Source: Paradesertivirga superstes (GTDB lineage Bacteria; Bacteroidota; Bacteroidia; Sphingobacteriales; Sphingobacteriaceae). Taken from it: a stretch of DNA of 64,000 nt. Position 1 is the stretch's first letter, and each line of letters begins with the position of its first letter. Under the pieces are notes generated by a model. That model searched no databases, was not told the origin of the DNA, and was given only the letters and a program-made list of their open reading frames with translations. Made by a program: the position numbers and the translations under genes. Positions 45,530-54,677 of this stretch are shown here, piece by piece. The stretch covers positions 186,001-250,000 of the forward strand of contig NZ_JBBJCN010000004.1 of NCBI RefSeq assembly GCF_037622515.1, given 5' to 3'.

Positions 45530-45531
45530 AA

Positions 45532-47949
45532 TCACTTGCTTTTAATTGTTATAGACATTGGTTGTAACCCTTCAGACGAGGCTTGCAAGTTTATTTCACC
45601 AGATTTTTCTTTTGATTGTATAATTGCCAGACACATTCCTTTAAAGGCCTTCCGGTACGGAGTTTTAAAAGATTCCATACTTGCCTGATAACCGTTATCC
45701 ACTCCGGCAATAAATCCGTTACCAGTCATGTTAAACTTCACCAGGTTGTCAGCGTCAGGAACCAGGTTACCTTCAGCATCCAATATTCTTACAGTAATAA
45801 ACGAAAGATCTTTTCCATCGGCTTGGATCGTATTTCTATCGGCAGAAAGTTCTATTTTAGAGGGTGCACCAGCTGTTTTAACTTCTCGGGTTAAAATTAC
45901 TTTTCCGTTTTTACGTGATATAGCTTTAAGTATTCCCGGCTCATAGTTCACTTTCCATTCAACATGCAGATCTTCTCCTTCTTTCTTTTTTGATCCTAAG
46001 GATCTCCCATTAAGAAAAAGTTCCACTTCATCGGCATTATTGTAATAGGCCCAAACGTCGACGGATTTTCCAGCCGTCCAGTTCCAGTGTGGCAAAAGGT
46101 GGAGGACAGGGGTATTGGTCCATTCGCTTTTGTACATGTAATACGCATTTTTAGGAAAACCGGCTAAATCGATAATTCCAAAATATGAGCTTCTGGCAGG
46201 CCATGGATAAGGGATAGGTTCTCCCAGGTAATCAAAACCTGTCCATACAAAAAGCCCGGAAACATGAGGGTATTTCTTCACTTCCTTCCAGGTTTCTTCG
46301 TGAGTAGAGCCCCAGTATGCCGAAACATTGTCGTATGACGAAACAGCAATTTCTGAATTTCCTTCTGTCAGCTTTGTTTTACCATTTCTCGGCCATCGGC
46401 GAATAGTATCCGGCGGGGTATCATAAAAGCCCCTTGTTTGCAATGCAGAAGTTGTTTCTGTAGCCAGAAATTTTTGCCCCGGGTAGTTCTTCGGGAAATC
46501 TTTATAAAGCTTATGATTGTAATTTAAGCCATACAGATCCAGAACACCAGCCTGATACATAAAGTTTTTTTCGGCCACGGTTTCTGTTAAGGCGGACATT
46601 ACAGGTCTGGAAGTATCCAGATTTTTAACTATCCGAACCAGATCTCGGGTTATAGCAATTCCGGTGCTGTCAAATTGCTCGCGAATTTCATTACCAATAC
46701 TCCAAAGAATTATTGAAGGGTGATTGCGGTCGCGTTTAACCATATCCTCCAGATCGGCTTTATGCCATTCAGGGAAATCTTTATGATAATCCTGCGAAGT
46801 TTTCTTCTTCCTCCACATATCAAAAGATTCATCCATAACCAGGAATCCCATCTTATCACAAAGATCCAATAGCTCGGGTGCCGGAGGGTTATGTGCGGTA
46901 CGAATGGCATTGCAACCCATCTCCTTTAAAATTTCCAGCTGACGTTCTGCCGCACGGGTATTAAATGCTGCGCCAAGAGCGCCTAAATCATGGTGATTAC
47001 ATACACCCAAGATCTTAAGAGATTTTCCGTTGAGAGAAAATCCGGTGGCAGCATCAAACTTGAAATACCGGATTCCAAAGGATGTTACATACTCGTCTAA
47101 GAGTTTTTTTCCAGTATATACCCTTGTAACCGCTTTATACTGATGTGGATTATCCGTAGACCATAATTTAGGTTCCTTTACTCTTAAAGTCTGCGTGAGC
47201 GAGATTACTTTGTCTTTTAATGAAACTCCAGAAGAAACCACTTCTGCGATTTTTGCACCGTTTGGTCCATAAACAATAGAATTCACTTTTACCGAGCCCG
47301 AATTGCTTCCTGTATTTTTTAATTTAACAGCAAGATTTACAGTGGCACTCGCCTGGCTTACTTCAGGAGTTGTAATAAATGTCCCCCAATGGTCCACTGC
47401 CACATTTGAAGTAGTGGTAAGCCAAACATTCCTGTAAATTCCCGAACCTGAATACCAGCGTGAATTAGGTTGCAAAGAATTATCCACACGAACAGCTATT
47501 GTGTTTGGCTGGCCAAATTTTAAACAGGATGTAATATCGTATGCGAAAGAGATATAACCATTGGGTCTCTTTCCTAAATACTTGCCGTTAACCCAAACTT
47601 CACTATCACGATAGATTCCGTCAAATTCGATAACTATATTTTTTGAGGATGAACTTGCAGGTACAGCAAAGGTTTTGCGGTACCATGCAATCCCGGTAGG
47701 TAAACCACCACCTTCCGGCTTGGCCGGATTTTTTTCATCAAAAGATCCTTCAATACTCCAGTCGTGCGGCAGGTTCAATACTCTCCACCTAGAATCATCA
47801 AAGCTTGCCTCTTTAGCTCTCGCGGCATCTCCTAAAAAGAATTTCCAGTCTTTGTTAAAGCTCGTTCTGCTGCGAGGCTGGGCAGAAACCGCTGTACACG
47901 CAAAAAAGGTAAACACAAAAAAAACGACTCTTTTTCCAAACGACGACAT
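45532..47949 (-). CDS. GH2 glycoside hydrolase with DUF4982 domain
   Basis: A secreted enzyme of 805 residues from the ATG at 47949 (MSSFGKRVVFFVFTFFACTAVSAQ). The 15-codon upstream extension overlaps the preceding gene and is rejected. Jelly-roll (NLPHDWSIEG, GIAWYRKTF, EVWVNGKYLGKRPNGYISF), immunoglobulin-like and barrel domains follow the GH2 order. Numbered from that ATG, the acid/base is Glu421 (LWSIGNEIREQ) and the nucleophile Glu498 (FLATETTS). A DUF4982 domain (ILLPHWNWTAGKSVDVWAYYNNADEVELFLNGRSLG) ends the protein. Activity may be beta-galactosidase or beta-glucuronidase. It differs from the LacZ-type GH2 and lies 4 bp from the GH43-like gene. Confidence 0.9.
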   Translation of the reverse strand: MSSFGKRVVFFVFTFFACTAVSAQPRSRTSFNKDWKFFLGDAARAKEASFDDSRWRVLNLPHDWSIEGSFDEKNPAKPEGGGLPTGIAWYRKTFAVPASSSSKNIVIEFDGIYRDSEVWVNGKYLGKRPNGYISFAYDITSCLKFGQPNTIAVRVDNSLQPNSRWYSGSGIYRNVWLTTTSNVAVDHWGTFITTPEVSQASATVNLAVKLKNTGSNSGSVKVNSIVYGPNGAKIAEVVSSGVSLKDKVISLTQTLRVKEPKLWSTDNPHQYKAVTRVYTGKKLLDEYVTSFGIRYFKFDAATGFSLNGKSLKILGVCNHHDLGALGAAFNTRAAERQLEILKEMGCNAIRTAHNPPAPELLDLCDKMGFLVMDESFDMWRKKKTSQDYHKDFPEWHKADLEDMVKRDRNHPSIILWSIGNEIREQFDSTGIAITRDLVRIVKNLDTSRPVMSALTETVAEKNFMYQAGVLDLYGLNYNHKLYKDFPKNYPGQKFLATETTSALQTRGFYDTPPDTIRRWPRNGKTKLTEGNSEIAVSSYDNVSAYWGSTHEETWKEVKKYPHVSGLFVWTGFDYLGEPIPYPWPARSSYFGIIDLAGFPKNAYYMYKSEWTNTPVLHLLPHWNWTAGKSVDVWAYYNNADEVELFLNGRSLGSKKKEGEDLHVEWKVNYEPGILKAISRKNGKVILTREVKTAGAPSKIELSADRNTIQADGKDLSFITVRILDAEGNLVPDADNLVKFNMTGNGFIAGVDNGYQASMESFKTPYRKAFKGMCLAIIQSKEKSGEINLQASSEGLQPMSITIKSK

Positions 47950-47953
47950 GTAT

Positions 47954-49120
47954 CTACTTTTTAGATGTGATAAAATTGATTTTGCTCTTGCCAAGATCTT
48001 TTGATGTTGCTACCGCAATGCCTCTCTGCTCTTTTTTATTAACAGCGCAGTAATAATGATAAACTACACCTTTGTGTTTTATCACAAAGGATTTGTGGGC
48101 ATATAACTCGTCATAAGGTTCTGACGACTGAACAAGGTTCTCCCCTGTCCAGTCTGTCCAGTTAACCATATCTTTAGAAGCCGCAAAACGGTTGAAGGCT
48201 CCCTTTCTATCTTGCCAAAATGCCCCGAAATAGAACATAACCCAGGTATCGCCCATTTTCTGAACAACAGCATCGCCGGTTATTCCGACGGGATGATGAA
48301 CCACCGGCTCGGGATTGAATCGCTTCCAGCTGATCATGTCATCAGAAACCGCCATTCCTATACGCTCGAACCAGCGGGTTTTAAGATTATTTTTCGCCGA
48401 ATCGCCATTGGCATTATAATACATTACAAAAGGATGTCCGGTAGTTTCCTGTTTATCCCAAACCACAGAACTTTTAAACAATTTGCGGTTTTCCCACCAG
48501 CGAACGTCTGCATCTTTTGCCGTGAACAGGGGTTCCGGTAAACGTTTCCATTCATGAGGCTTGGCCGGATTTCCGGTTGTATAAGACATACCAATACTTA
48601 GATCCCCGGCTTCATAACCTTTAGTTTGGCCGCCAAAATAGGACATCCAGTATTTGCCTTTGTATTCTTTAAGGGCATAACTTCCCCCCCATTTAGTATC
48701 CTGCAATGCAATATATCCAGCCCGCTGACTCCCATCCCATTTAGTGGTGTCACCAAATGACATGACCCGGCCCTGTTTCTCCCAGTTTAGCAAATCTTTA
48801 CTTTTTGAAAGCCAGGTTTCATAACCCCTGCCATCAAAAACAACATAGGTCATGTACCAATATTTACCTTTACGAAAAACGCTCGGGCAATCAATTTTCT
48901 TAGAATCATCGTCAGGAACCAGCACCATACCGTACTTGTAAGGCGTTTTTACTTCATTGTAAATGGCCTGCATTTCGGACTGAGAAACTATGTTCTTTTG
49001 TTGTGCGAAGGAGTTTGATGAGAGAATTGAGACAAATATCAATAAATAAGCAACTGTTTTTATTACTTGGTGAGAGTCTCTGTAGGCTAAAGATTGCCAC
49101 GGCTCTTTGCTCAAGGCCAT
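47954..49120 (-). CDS. GH43-like five-bladed beta-propeller glycosidase
   Basis: Propeller repeats typical of the GH43/GH32/GH130 group are seen: DCPSVFRKGKYWYMTYVVFDGRGYETWLSKSKDLLNWEK, YKGKYWMSYFGGQ, SSVVWDKQETTGHPFVMYYNANGD, IGMAVSDDMISWKR and DTWVMFYFGAFW. The family number cannot be fixed by eye. The frame is open to an ATG at 49300, only 2 bp after the GH78 stop, but residues 20-75 of that long form are translated from an inverted-repeat element (49082-49252). The ATG at 49120 is inside the element and still gives a usable signal core (VAYLLIFVSILSSNSFAQ). This start is chosen; the gene's 5' end looks rearranged. Confidence 0.75.
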   Translation of the reverse strand: MALSKEPWQSLAYRDSHQVIKTVAYLLIFVSILSSNSFAQQKNIVSQSEMQAIYNEVKTPYKYGMVLVPDDDSKKIDCPSVFRKGKYWYMTYVVFDGRGYETWLSKSKDLLNWEKQGRVMSFGDTTKWDGSQRAGYIALQDTKWGGSYALKEYKGKYWMSYFGGQTKGYEAGDLSIGMSYTTGNPAKPHEWKRLPEPLFTAKDADVRWWENRKLFKSSVVWDKQETTGHPFVMYYNANGDSAKNNLKTRWFERIGMAVSDDMISWKRFNPEPVVHHPVGITGDAVVQKMGDTWVMFYFGAFWQDRKGAFNRFAASKDMVNWTDWTGENLVQSSEPYDELYAHKSFVIKHKGVVYHYYCAVNKKEQRGIAVATSKDLGKSKINFITSKK

Positions 49121-49252
49121 AGCTTCAGCCTCGCAATGACGGTAATATGTTGAATTGCTTCTTTGTTTGGAAAAGTATCCTTGCCCACTCTTCGCCACTG
49201 CGAGGCTTGGGTTAGATTTTGTGTGATGGAGCCGTGGCAATCTCCAACCTAC
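49082..49252. mobile_element. MITE-like 171-bp element with 24-bp terminal inverted repeats
   Basis: The left end GTAGGCTAAAGATTGCCACG (continuing GCTC, 49082-49105) is the inverted match of the right end (49229-49252), 21 of 24 bases. Inside are AGCCTCGCAATGAC and CACTGCGAGGCTT, another inverted pair. The size and structure suggest a nonautonomous palindromic element. It lies within the 5' end of the GH43-like gene and is 57 codons long without a stop in that frame. No target-site duplication is obvious. Confidence 0.65.
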
Positions 49253-49302
49253 GAAGGATATATATTGTATAGCTAGAAAGCTGTTAATACTATTTCTCAT
49301 GT

Positions 49303-52089
49303 TTAATTACTTACACTAAACTTGTAATTCCCTGAACCAACTTTTATTAAAGCTCTTCCTTCTTTATATCCTATTTGTTTCAAACTCGCAGAATTTAATT
49401 TAGCCAAATCGGCATTTCCCTCAAAAATTCTACTAGATTCTTTTGCAGGAAGATAAATCATCGCCGTAGTATTAGCAGGAATTTCAACATCTATTTCAAA
49501 ACCATTTGCTGTTTTCTTCCATTCAGATTTTATCATCCCGTAAGGAGAATTATAACTCGTGTTAGCGAAGGTTACATCACCAACTACTTCCGGTTTAATA
49601 TCTATTTCATTAAAAGCAACCGAACCATTAGCTGCCCGGATTCCGCCCAGGCCGCTATAGAACCATTCCATTAAATGCCCCAGCATAAAGTGATTGTTTG
49701 AAACTGTAGGCAATGCTGCCCATGACTCTGTAAGCGCCGTCGCGCCTTTTGCTAACTGGTAACCGTAACCCGGAACATCGGTGCGGCTGTTCATATCAAA
49801 AATCACATCCGAACGACCTTCATTTTCGAGAACACGTAACAGGTAACGGTAGCCTATGTCACCGGCAGTTAAAGCATTGCCTCTATCGCGAATATCTTTT
49901 ATAATATTATCCAATACCGCAGCTTTATATTCAGGTTCCACCAGTTTCATATAAATAGCCATGGCATTAGCTGCCTGACTTCCTGTTGCATATTGTTTGG
50001 TTTCTTTATTAAAGAAAGTTGCATTGAAAGATGCTTTAACTTCTGCCGCAAGTTTGCGGTATTTTGCAGCATCATCGGGTTTGCCCATCAGCTGAGCAAT
50101 GCTATCCATTATATTTAAATCGTAATAAAATATAGCGGTACCGGTTACACCCATTGGAGTGAGCTGAGATACACCCGGTGGTTTAGGACCCAGGTCGTAC
50201 CAATCACCAAGTCCCTGAGAAAGAATGTTATTTTTCGCTTTAGTCTGAAGATAAGAAATATACTTCTGCATCATCGGATAGCTGGACACAAGCGCCTGCT
50301 TATCGCCGTACCATTGATACATATACCAGGGCATGATTATGCTGTTGCTTCCCCATTCGGGCGAGTCACGAAACATACCATCGCCATATTCAAATTTCAC
50401 ATATTCGGGTGCAATCTCCGGAACTAATCCATCAGGCAATTGGGAAGCTTTCATATCCTGGATAATTTTCCTGCCAAGATTGACGATATCGTAATTATAT
50501 CGAACAGATGCGCCAACCAAATGTGCTTCTTCTAACCAGCCCAGTTTTTCACGATGCGGACAATCGGTGAATACGCTTGCCATATTGCTTTTAATAGCCC
50601 AGTCAATCAATTCATCTGTTTTATTAAACAGCTCGTTTGATGATATAAAGGATCCGGCTCTTTCGGCGGCATTCCGGGTATGCAATCCCTTTATTTCTAA
50701 AATTTGAGGAAGATTTGTACTATTCCTATCTCCTGGTCGAACTCCACCCTTAACTTCAAGGTATCTGAATCCATAATAAGTAAAACGAGGTTGCCAGGTT
50801 TCTTCGCCTTCACCCTTGAGAATGTATTCGAAATAAAATGGACTGCCGGTTGGCCGCTGATTTACAGAACCATCATCCTTCAATAATTCGGCAGGCGTTA
50901 CCCTGATCGTATCTCCCCTTTTTCCTTTAACCTTCAGCTCTATAATACCCGAAGCATTCTGCGCCAAATCATAAACCGTGTTTCCATTGTCAAGTCTGCT
51001 GGCTTTTACGGGCGAAAAACGGTCAAATATTTTTAGTGGATCAGCCATTTGAGAATTCAGCCGGGGTGGGCCATCCACTATAAGAACGGATTTCCAATTT
51101 TTATCGTTAAAGCCGGGTGCGTCCCAGCCTTTTTGTTCAAGAGTAGCATTGTAATCTTCGCCACCATATATGCTTGAGAAAGTTATTGGACCTTTAGAGG
51201 TTTTCCAGGTGTTATCGCTGATGATATTTTCAGAAGTTCCATCAGTATACTCAATAAGGATCCTGCTTATCATCTTAGGGTAACCGAAAGATGTTTTTAA
51301 TTTACGAAATCGTCCTTTTACAGGAGGAACGTAATAAAAGCCGTTTCCAAGCATTACACCAAGGGCATTATTGCCCTGTTTTACTTGATTGGTGATGTCG
51401 AAAGTTACATACAAAGCCTCTTTATCATATTTTGTCCAGCCAGCGTCAAGAAAATGATCTCCTACCTTTCTGCCATTAATGCTGAACTCAAAATGTCCTA
51501 AACCTGATAAGAATGCTGAAGCTTTTTTAACCTTTTTTTTAACAACGAAGTTCTTTCTTAATAACGGTAAGATATTATTGGTAGAAATCTTGTCTATCTT
51601 CTTATCTGTTACCAGTGAGTAAACTAAAGAGTCTGGCAGTTTTTCATGCGCAATCCACTTTGCTCCCTTCCAGTCGGATTGTTTTAGAAGCCCCATCTGA
51701 AAACTTGATGTTTGCGACCATGAGGACTGATGATTTTTATTATCCCAAATCATTACCTTCCAGTAATACGTTTTTGCAGGAAGTAATGGCTTCCCAGCAA
51801 TACTTACCTGAATGGATGCAGAGGAATTGAGTTTTTTAGAATCCCAAATATTGCCAATATTGTTTCGAAGCTTAAGAGCATCATCGGCAACAAGAATTCT
51901 GTAAGACGTTTGTTTAACGTTTCTTTCTGAGGAACTTAGCTTCCAGCTTAAACGGGGAGTAGAAATATCGACACCTAAAGGATTTACCTTATTTTCACAA
52001 CGGACATCCAGAATTTGCAGATCTTGCGAAAAAGCCTGAATTGAGATAAACAAGGCAAATAAAATACCGGGCAGTTTGTGCATGTTCAT
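49303..52089 (-). CDS. GH78 alpha-L-rhamnosidase
   Basis: A 928-residue secreted enzyme (signal MNMHKLPGILFALFISIQAFSQ). The N-terminal region DVRCENKVNPLGVDISTPRLSWKL is typical of GH78 proteins, followed by the Bac_rhamnosid_N domain (ASAFLSGLGHFEFSINGRKVGDHFLDAGWTKYD), a concanavalin-like domain and the (alpha/alpha)6 barrel with VFTDCPHREKLGWLEEAHLV and FRDSPEWGSNS. The C-terminus has YNSPYGMIKSEWKKTANGFEIDVEIPANTTAMIYLP. It heads the region C series and has a 296-bp upstream gap, so it likely has its own promoter. Confidence 0.93.
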   Translation of the reverse strand: MNMHKLPGILFALFISIQAFSQDLQILDVRCENKVNPLGVDISTPRLSWKLSSSERNVKQTSYRILVADDALKLRNNIGNIWDSKKLNSSASIQVSIAGKPLLPAKTYYWKVMIWDNKNHQSSWSQTSSFQMGLLKQSDWKGAKWIAHEKLPDSLVYSLVTDKKIDKISTNNILPLLRKNFVVKKKVKKASAFLSGLGHFEFSINGRKVGDHFLDAGWTKYDKEALYVTFDITNQVKQGNNALGVMLGNGFYYVPPVKGRFRKLKTSFGYPKMISRILIEYTDGTSENIISDNTWKTSKGPITFSSIYGGEDYNATLEQKGWDAPGFNDKNWKSVLIVDGPPRLNSQMADPLKIFDRFSPVKASRLDNGNTVYDLAQNASGIIELKVKGKRGDTIRVTPAELLKDDGSVNQRPTGSPFYFEYILKGEGEETWQPRFTYYGFRYLEVKGGVRPGDRNSTNLPQILEIKGLHTRNAAERAGSFISSNELFNKTDELIDWAIKSNMASVFTDCPHREKLGWLEEAHLVGASVRYNYDIVNLGRKIIQDMKASQLPDGLVPEIAPEYVKFEYGDGMFRDSPEWGSNSIIMPWYMYQWYGDKQALVSSYPMMQKYISYLQTKAKNNILSQGLGDWYDLGPKPPGVSQLTPMGVTGTAIFYYDLNIMDSIAQLMGKPDDAAKYRKLAAEVKASFNATFFNKETKQYATGSQAANAMAIYMKLVEPEYKAAVLDNIIKDIRDRGNALTAGDIGYRYLLRVLENEGRSDVIFDMNSRTDVPGYGYQLAKGATALTESWAALPTVSNNHFMLGHLMEWFYSGLGGIRAANGSVAFNEIDIKPEVVGDVTFANTSYNSPYGMIKSEWKKTANGFEIDVEIPANTTAMIYLPAKESSRIFEGNADLAKLNSASLKQIGYKEGRALIKVGSGNYKFSVSN

Positions 52090-52168
52090 TTAAAAACAAA
52101 AGCTTAAAGCCAAACAATTTTGGATCAAGGAAATTTTTAATAAAACTTTAGACTGGTTAGCTTCTATA

Positions 52169-52176
52169 CAAAAATA
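52169..52176 (-). promoter_or_regulatory. Candidate -7 box upstream of the GH78 series
   Basis: TATTTTTG on the minus strand fits TAnnTTTG and lies 80 bp before the GH78 start in a 296-bp intergenic gap (52090-52385) that contains no gene. No -33 element is found at the normal spacing, so this is tentative. Confidence 0.3.
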
Positions 52177-52385
52177 TAGGGAGGATACTGTGTTTTTTTA
52201 TATCAAGTTCTCCAGGTATTGTATGATATTATCATTAGAGTATAAAGATTTACTTTAAGAAATATTCATATTGTCCTGCCTGCCACTAACTCTCTAATTT
52301 GAAGGACAACACAGCTATTGGTCACACTATATGCCTCTAAAATCTCTGTAAAAAACCCAAAATATACTAATTCACTTTCAACCCA

Positions 52386-53282
52386 TTATTTCGCGGCCTG
52401 AAAAATCTGTTTCATATAAGCAGTATTCGCCGAAAAGTTTTTACGAACATTGGTTGGATCTTTCTGATCCCTCGAACGCTCTATAACTAACCATCCTTTA
52501 TAACCAATATCGTCCAGGGTTTGCTTTACCTTTCGCATATCCATGCGTGTATTGTTTTCTAACCAAACTCCATCTTCATCGGTACAATGGATCATACAAA
52601 TACGCTTTTTACCAAGAATACGAAGTTCATTATGTAAATCGCGGCCTTCTTTTAAAGGATTAGAAAAATTGAAGTATATCCGGATAGCTTTACAATCAAT
52701 ATCTTTCAACAGCTGAACTTCGCCCTTTGCATCCAGGGCGGTTTCGATCCCAATTACCACGCCAGCCTTTTTAGCCATTTTTCCGACTACTTTTAGTCGT
52801 TCTACAATAGCTGGTCGCAGTTCAGGGTTTTTAACCAGATCTCCCTGAATACCTAAAGGTAAAAAGGCAACTTTAACATCTAAAGCTTTCATGGTATCAA
52901 TGCAATCCTGCACCATACGCTGATAAGTGGGGCGGGTAGCAAAAGACTGGGCATAAAAACCAGTCATAGCTAAAGAACAAATTTCGAGATTCAGTTCCCT
53001 GGCTTTATCAATATACTGTTGTAAAATTTCTGGTTTTGCCAACTGATTATCGAAGGTTTCTCTGTTTCCTAAACCTCCCATATCTACCTCCAGCCCATCC
53101 GCACCCAATTCTTTAGCCAAAGGTAAAGCACTAAGTTTCTGACGCTTTAAAATCATCAGGTCGATAACAGCAATTTTGTAACGCTGATTTTTATGAGGAA
53201 CAGCCCAGGCAAGCACATCCGGAATGCATAAACCGGCGGTTAATAAAGCTGTGTTTCTTAAAAAAACTCTTCTGCTTTGCAT
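52386..53282 (-). CDS. Tat-exported TIM-barrel sugar isomerase/epimerase-like protein
   Basis: A 298-residue protein of the xylose-isomerase-like TIM-barrel family (sugar phosphate isomerase/epimerase). The core reads KLSALPLAKELGADGLEVDMGGLGN, LEICSLAMTGFYAQ, VVIGIETALDAKGEVQLL, IRIYFNFSNPLKEGRDLHNEL and GWLVIERSRDQKD. It starts with a twin-arginine signal, MQSRRVFLRNTALLTAG, so it should be exported folded, consistent with a metal cofactor. What it isomerises is not known; secreted members of this family are common in Bacteroidota and Planctomycetota glycan loci. It starts 3 bp after the STN-esterase gene. Confidence 0.82.
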   Translation of the reverse strand: MQSRRVFLRNTALLTAGLCIPDVLAWAVPHKNQRYKIAVIDLMILKRQKLSALPLAKELGADGLEVDMGGLGNRETFDNQLAKPEILQQYIDKARELNLEICSLAMTGFYAQSFATRPTYQRMVQDCIDTMKALDVKVAFLPLGIQGDLVKNPELRPAIVERLKVVGKMAKKAGVVIGIETALDAKGEVQLLKDIDCKAIRIYFNFSNPLKEGRDLHNELRILGKKRICMIHCTDEDGVWLENNTRMDMRKVKQTLDDIGYKGWLVIERSRDQKDPTNVRKNFSANTAYMKQIFQAAK

Positions 53283-53285
53283 AAT

Positions 53286-54677
53286 TTATTTCTTACTGTT
53301 TGCGAATACTTTTTCCAATTCTTCAAAGCTTTTTATGGCATTTGGAGGGAGCTTCTCACCTTTTTCACCGAACACATACATTGCCGGATATTTCTCTATC
53401 GTAACCTTCGACTCATCAATTTTACCAGTTTTATCCTGTACTTTTCTCAGATCCAGCCTGAAGTTCTCCGATAAAAAATCATATAACGCCAGGCGTTTAT
53501 TAATTCCGTAATCGTGTCCTTCGGAGGCAAGATGAACGTTTTGAACCGCATCGGCTTTGCCATAAAAACTATAAATTCTTTTAACAAAGGGAAATTCAAC
53601 CTCCGGAACCTGCTGCGTCCAGTCTTTACCATCGGAGATGGCCAGTTGAGGTCGCGGTGCTGCCATAGCAGCTATTTCTACGTTATTAGTTCCTCCACCG
53701 CATAAATGAACCCCCATTCCGCTCTCGCAAGGGCAGCCACCACTATGGTAAGAAGAAAGCATAACAACCGGAACACTTAATGTGATTCTATTGTCTAAGG
53801 CGGTAACCAGCATGGTCTGACTACCTCCGCCTGAGCCTCCAGTTATAGCAACACGCTTAGGATCTGCATTTTTCAAGGACAGCATCCAATCCAGGATCCG
53901 TTCACTGTTTAAAAACTGGATAGTTTGGGCAAGCGCCCTTCTGTGATCTTCGGTTTTAAATTGCAAAAGAGATTCGCCCCATGCAAATAAATCATAACTG
54001 AAAGCCATCGCTCCCATTCTTGCCTGCATAGCACAACGGTATTGAGCATCTGCACGATATCGGCCATCACCAAAATGCCCGTCCGGATTTAAAATAACAG
54101 GAATTTTCCCCTTAGAATTTAAGGGTTGATACAATGAACCTGAAACATATAGCCCAGGTAAAACTTCCAGGGCAACATTCTCCACTGTATAGCCATCAAA
54201 TGTTCTTTTATTGCTGGTAAAAGGTTTACTCTTAGGTTTAGCAGGCATTGGCGAAAGTTGCAAAGCTTCCCACATGCAGCTTTTTAGTTCTGCCCTGCGT
54301 TTTTCCCAGCTTGCAGTATCGTTGTAATACAGAGAAAGAAAATCCAGCTGCTGTTTACCCTGTAATGGTGTTTTGAGATGATATTGAAAACTTTGAAGTT
54401 TATATTTCCCCTCGCCTTCTTTGGCAAAGGTGATATCCTGAGAAGATAAAACGTTGGTTAAAGTTTCCTCTAAATCCGGGCGAAAGCGCCAGCCTGCGTA
54501 TGTAACTATCCTGTCTTTTACCAGGTCTTCGGGATAACGGATTTTAACGTGAAACTGATTCTCTATCTGGGCGATAACATCTTTTAAAGGTTTTTTAAAC
54601 GCATTATCAGAAGTTTGCGCAAATGAAAGATTTACGAGGATAGAAAAACAAAATACAAATACAAACTTCATAAACAT
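53286..54677 (-). CDS. Alpha/beta-hydrolase esterase with N-terminal STN-like domain
   Basis: A secreted 463-residue protein (signal ending LSFAQ). Residues of about 27-95 resemble an STN (secretin/TonB N-terminal) domain: PLKDVIAQIENQFHVKIRYPE, RIVTYAGWRFRPDLEETLTNVL, ITFAKEGEGKYKL. The rest is an acetyl-xylan-esterase-like alpha/beta hydrolase: ALEVLPGLYVSGSLYQP, NPDGHFGDGRYRADAQYRCA, nucleophile region AITGGSGGGSQT and SEGHDYGINKR with the likely catalytic His. It should remove ester groups from glycans in the periplasm. The STN fusion is atypical, since that domain normally serves TonB-dependent receptors and secretins. A second ATG two codons downstream is possible. Confidence 0.8.
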   Translation of the reverse strand: MFMKFVFVFCFSILVNLSFAQTSDNAFKKPLKDVIAQIENQFHVKIRYPEDLVKDRIVTYAGWRFRPDLEETLTNVLSSQDITFAKEGEGKYKLQSFQYHLKTPLQGKQQLDFLSLYYNDTASWEKRRAELKSCMWEALQLSPMPAKPKSKPFTSNKRTFDGYTVENVALEVLPGLYVSGSLYQPLNSKGKIPVILNPDGHFGDGRYRADAQYRCAMQARMGAMAFSYDLFAWGESLLQFKTEDHRRALAQTIQFLNSERILDWMLSLKNADPKRVAITGGSGGGSQTMLVTALDNRITLSVPVVMLSSYHSGGCPCESGMGVHLCGGGTNNVEIAAMAAPRPQLAISDGKDWTQQVPEVEFPFVKRIYSFYGKADAVQNVHLASEGHDYGINKRLALYDFLSENFRLDLRKVQDKTGKIDESKVTIEKYPAMYVFGEKGEKLPPNAIKSFEELEKVFANSKK

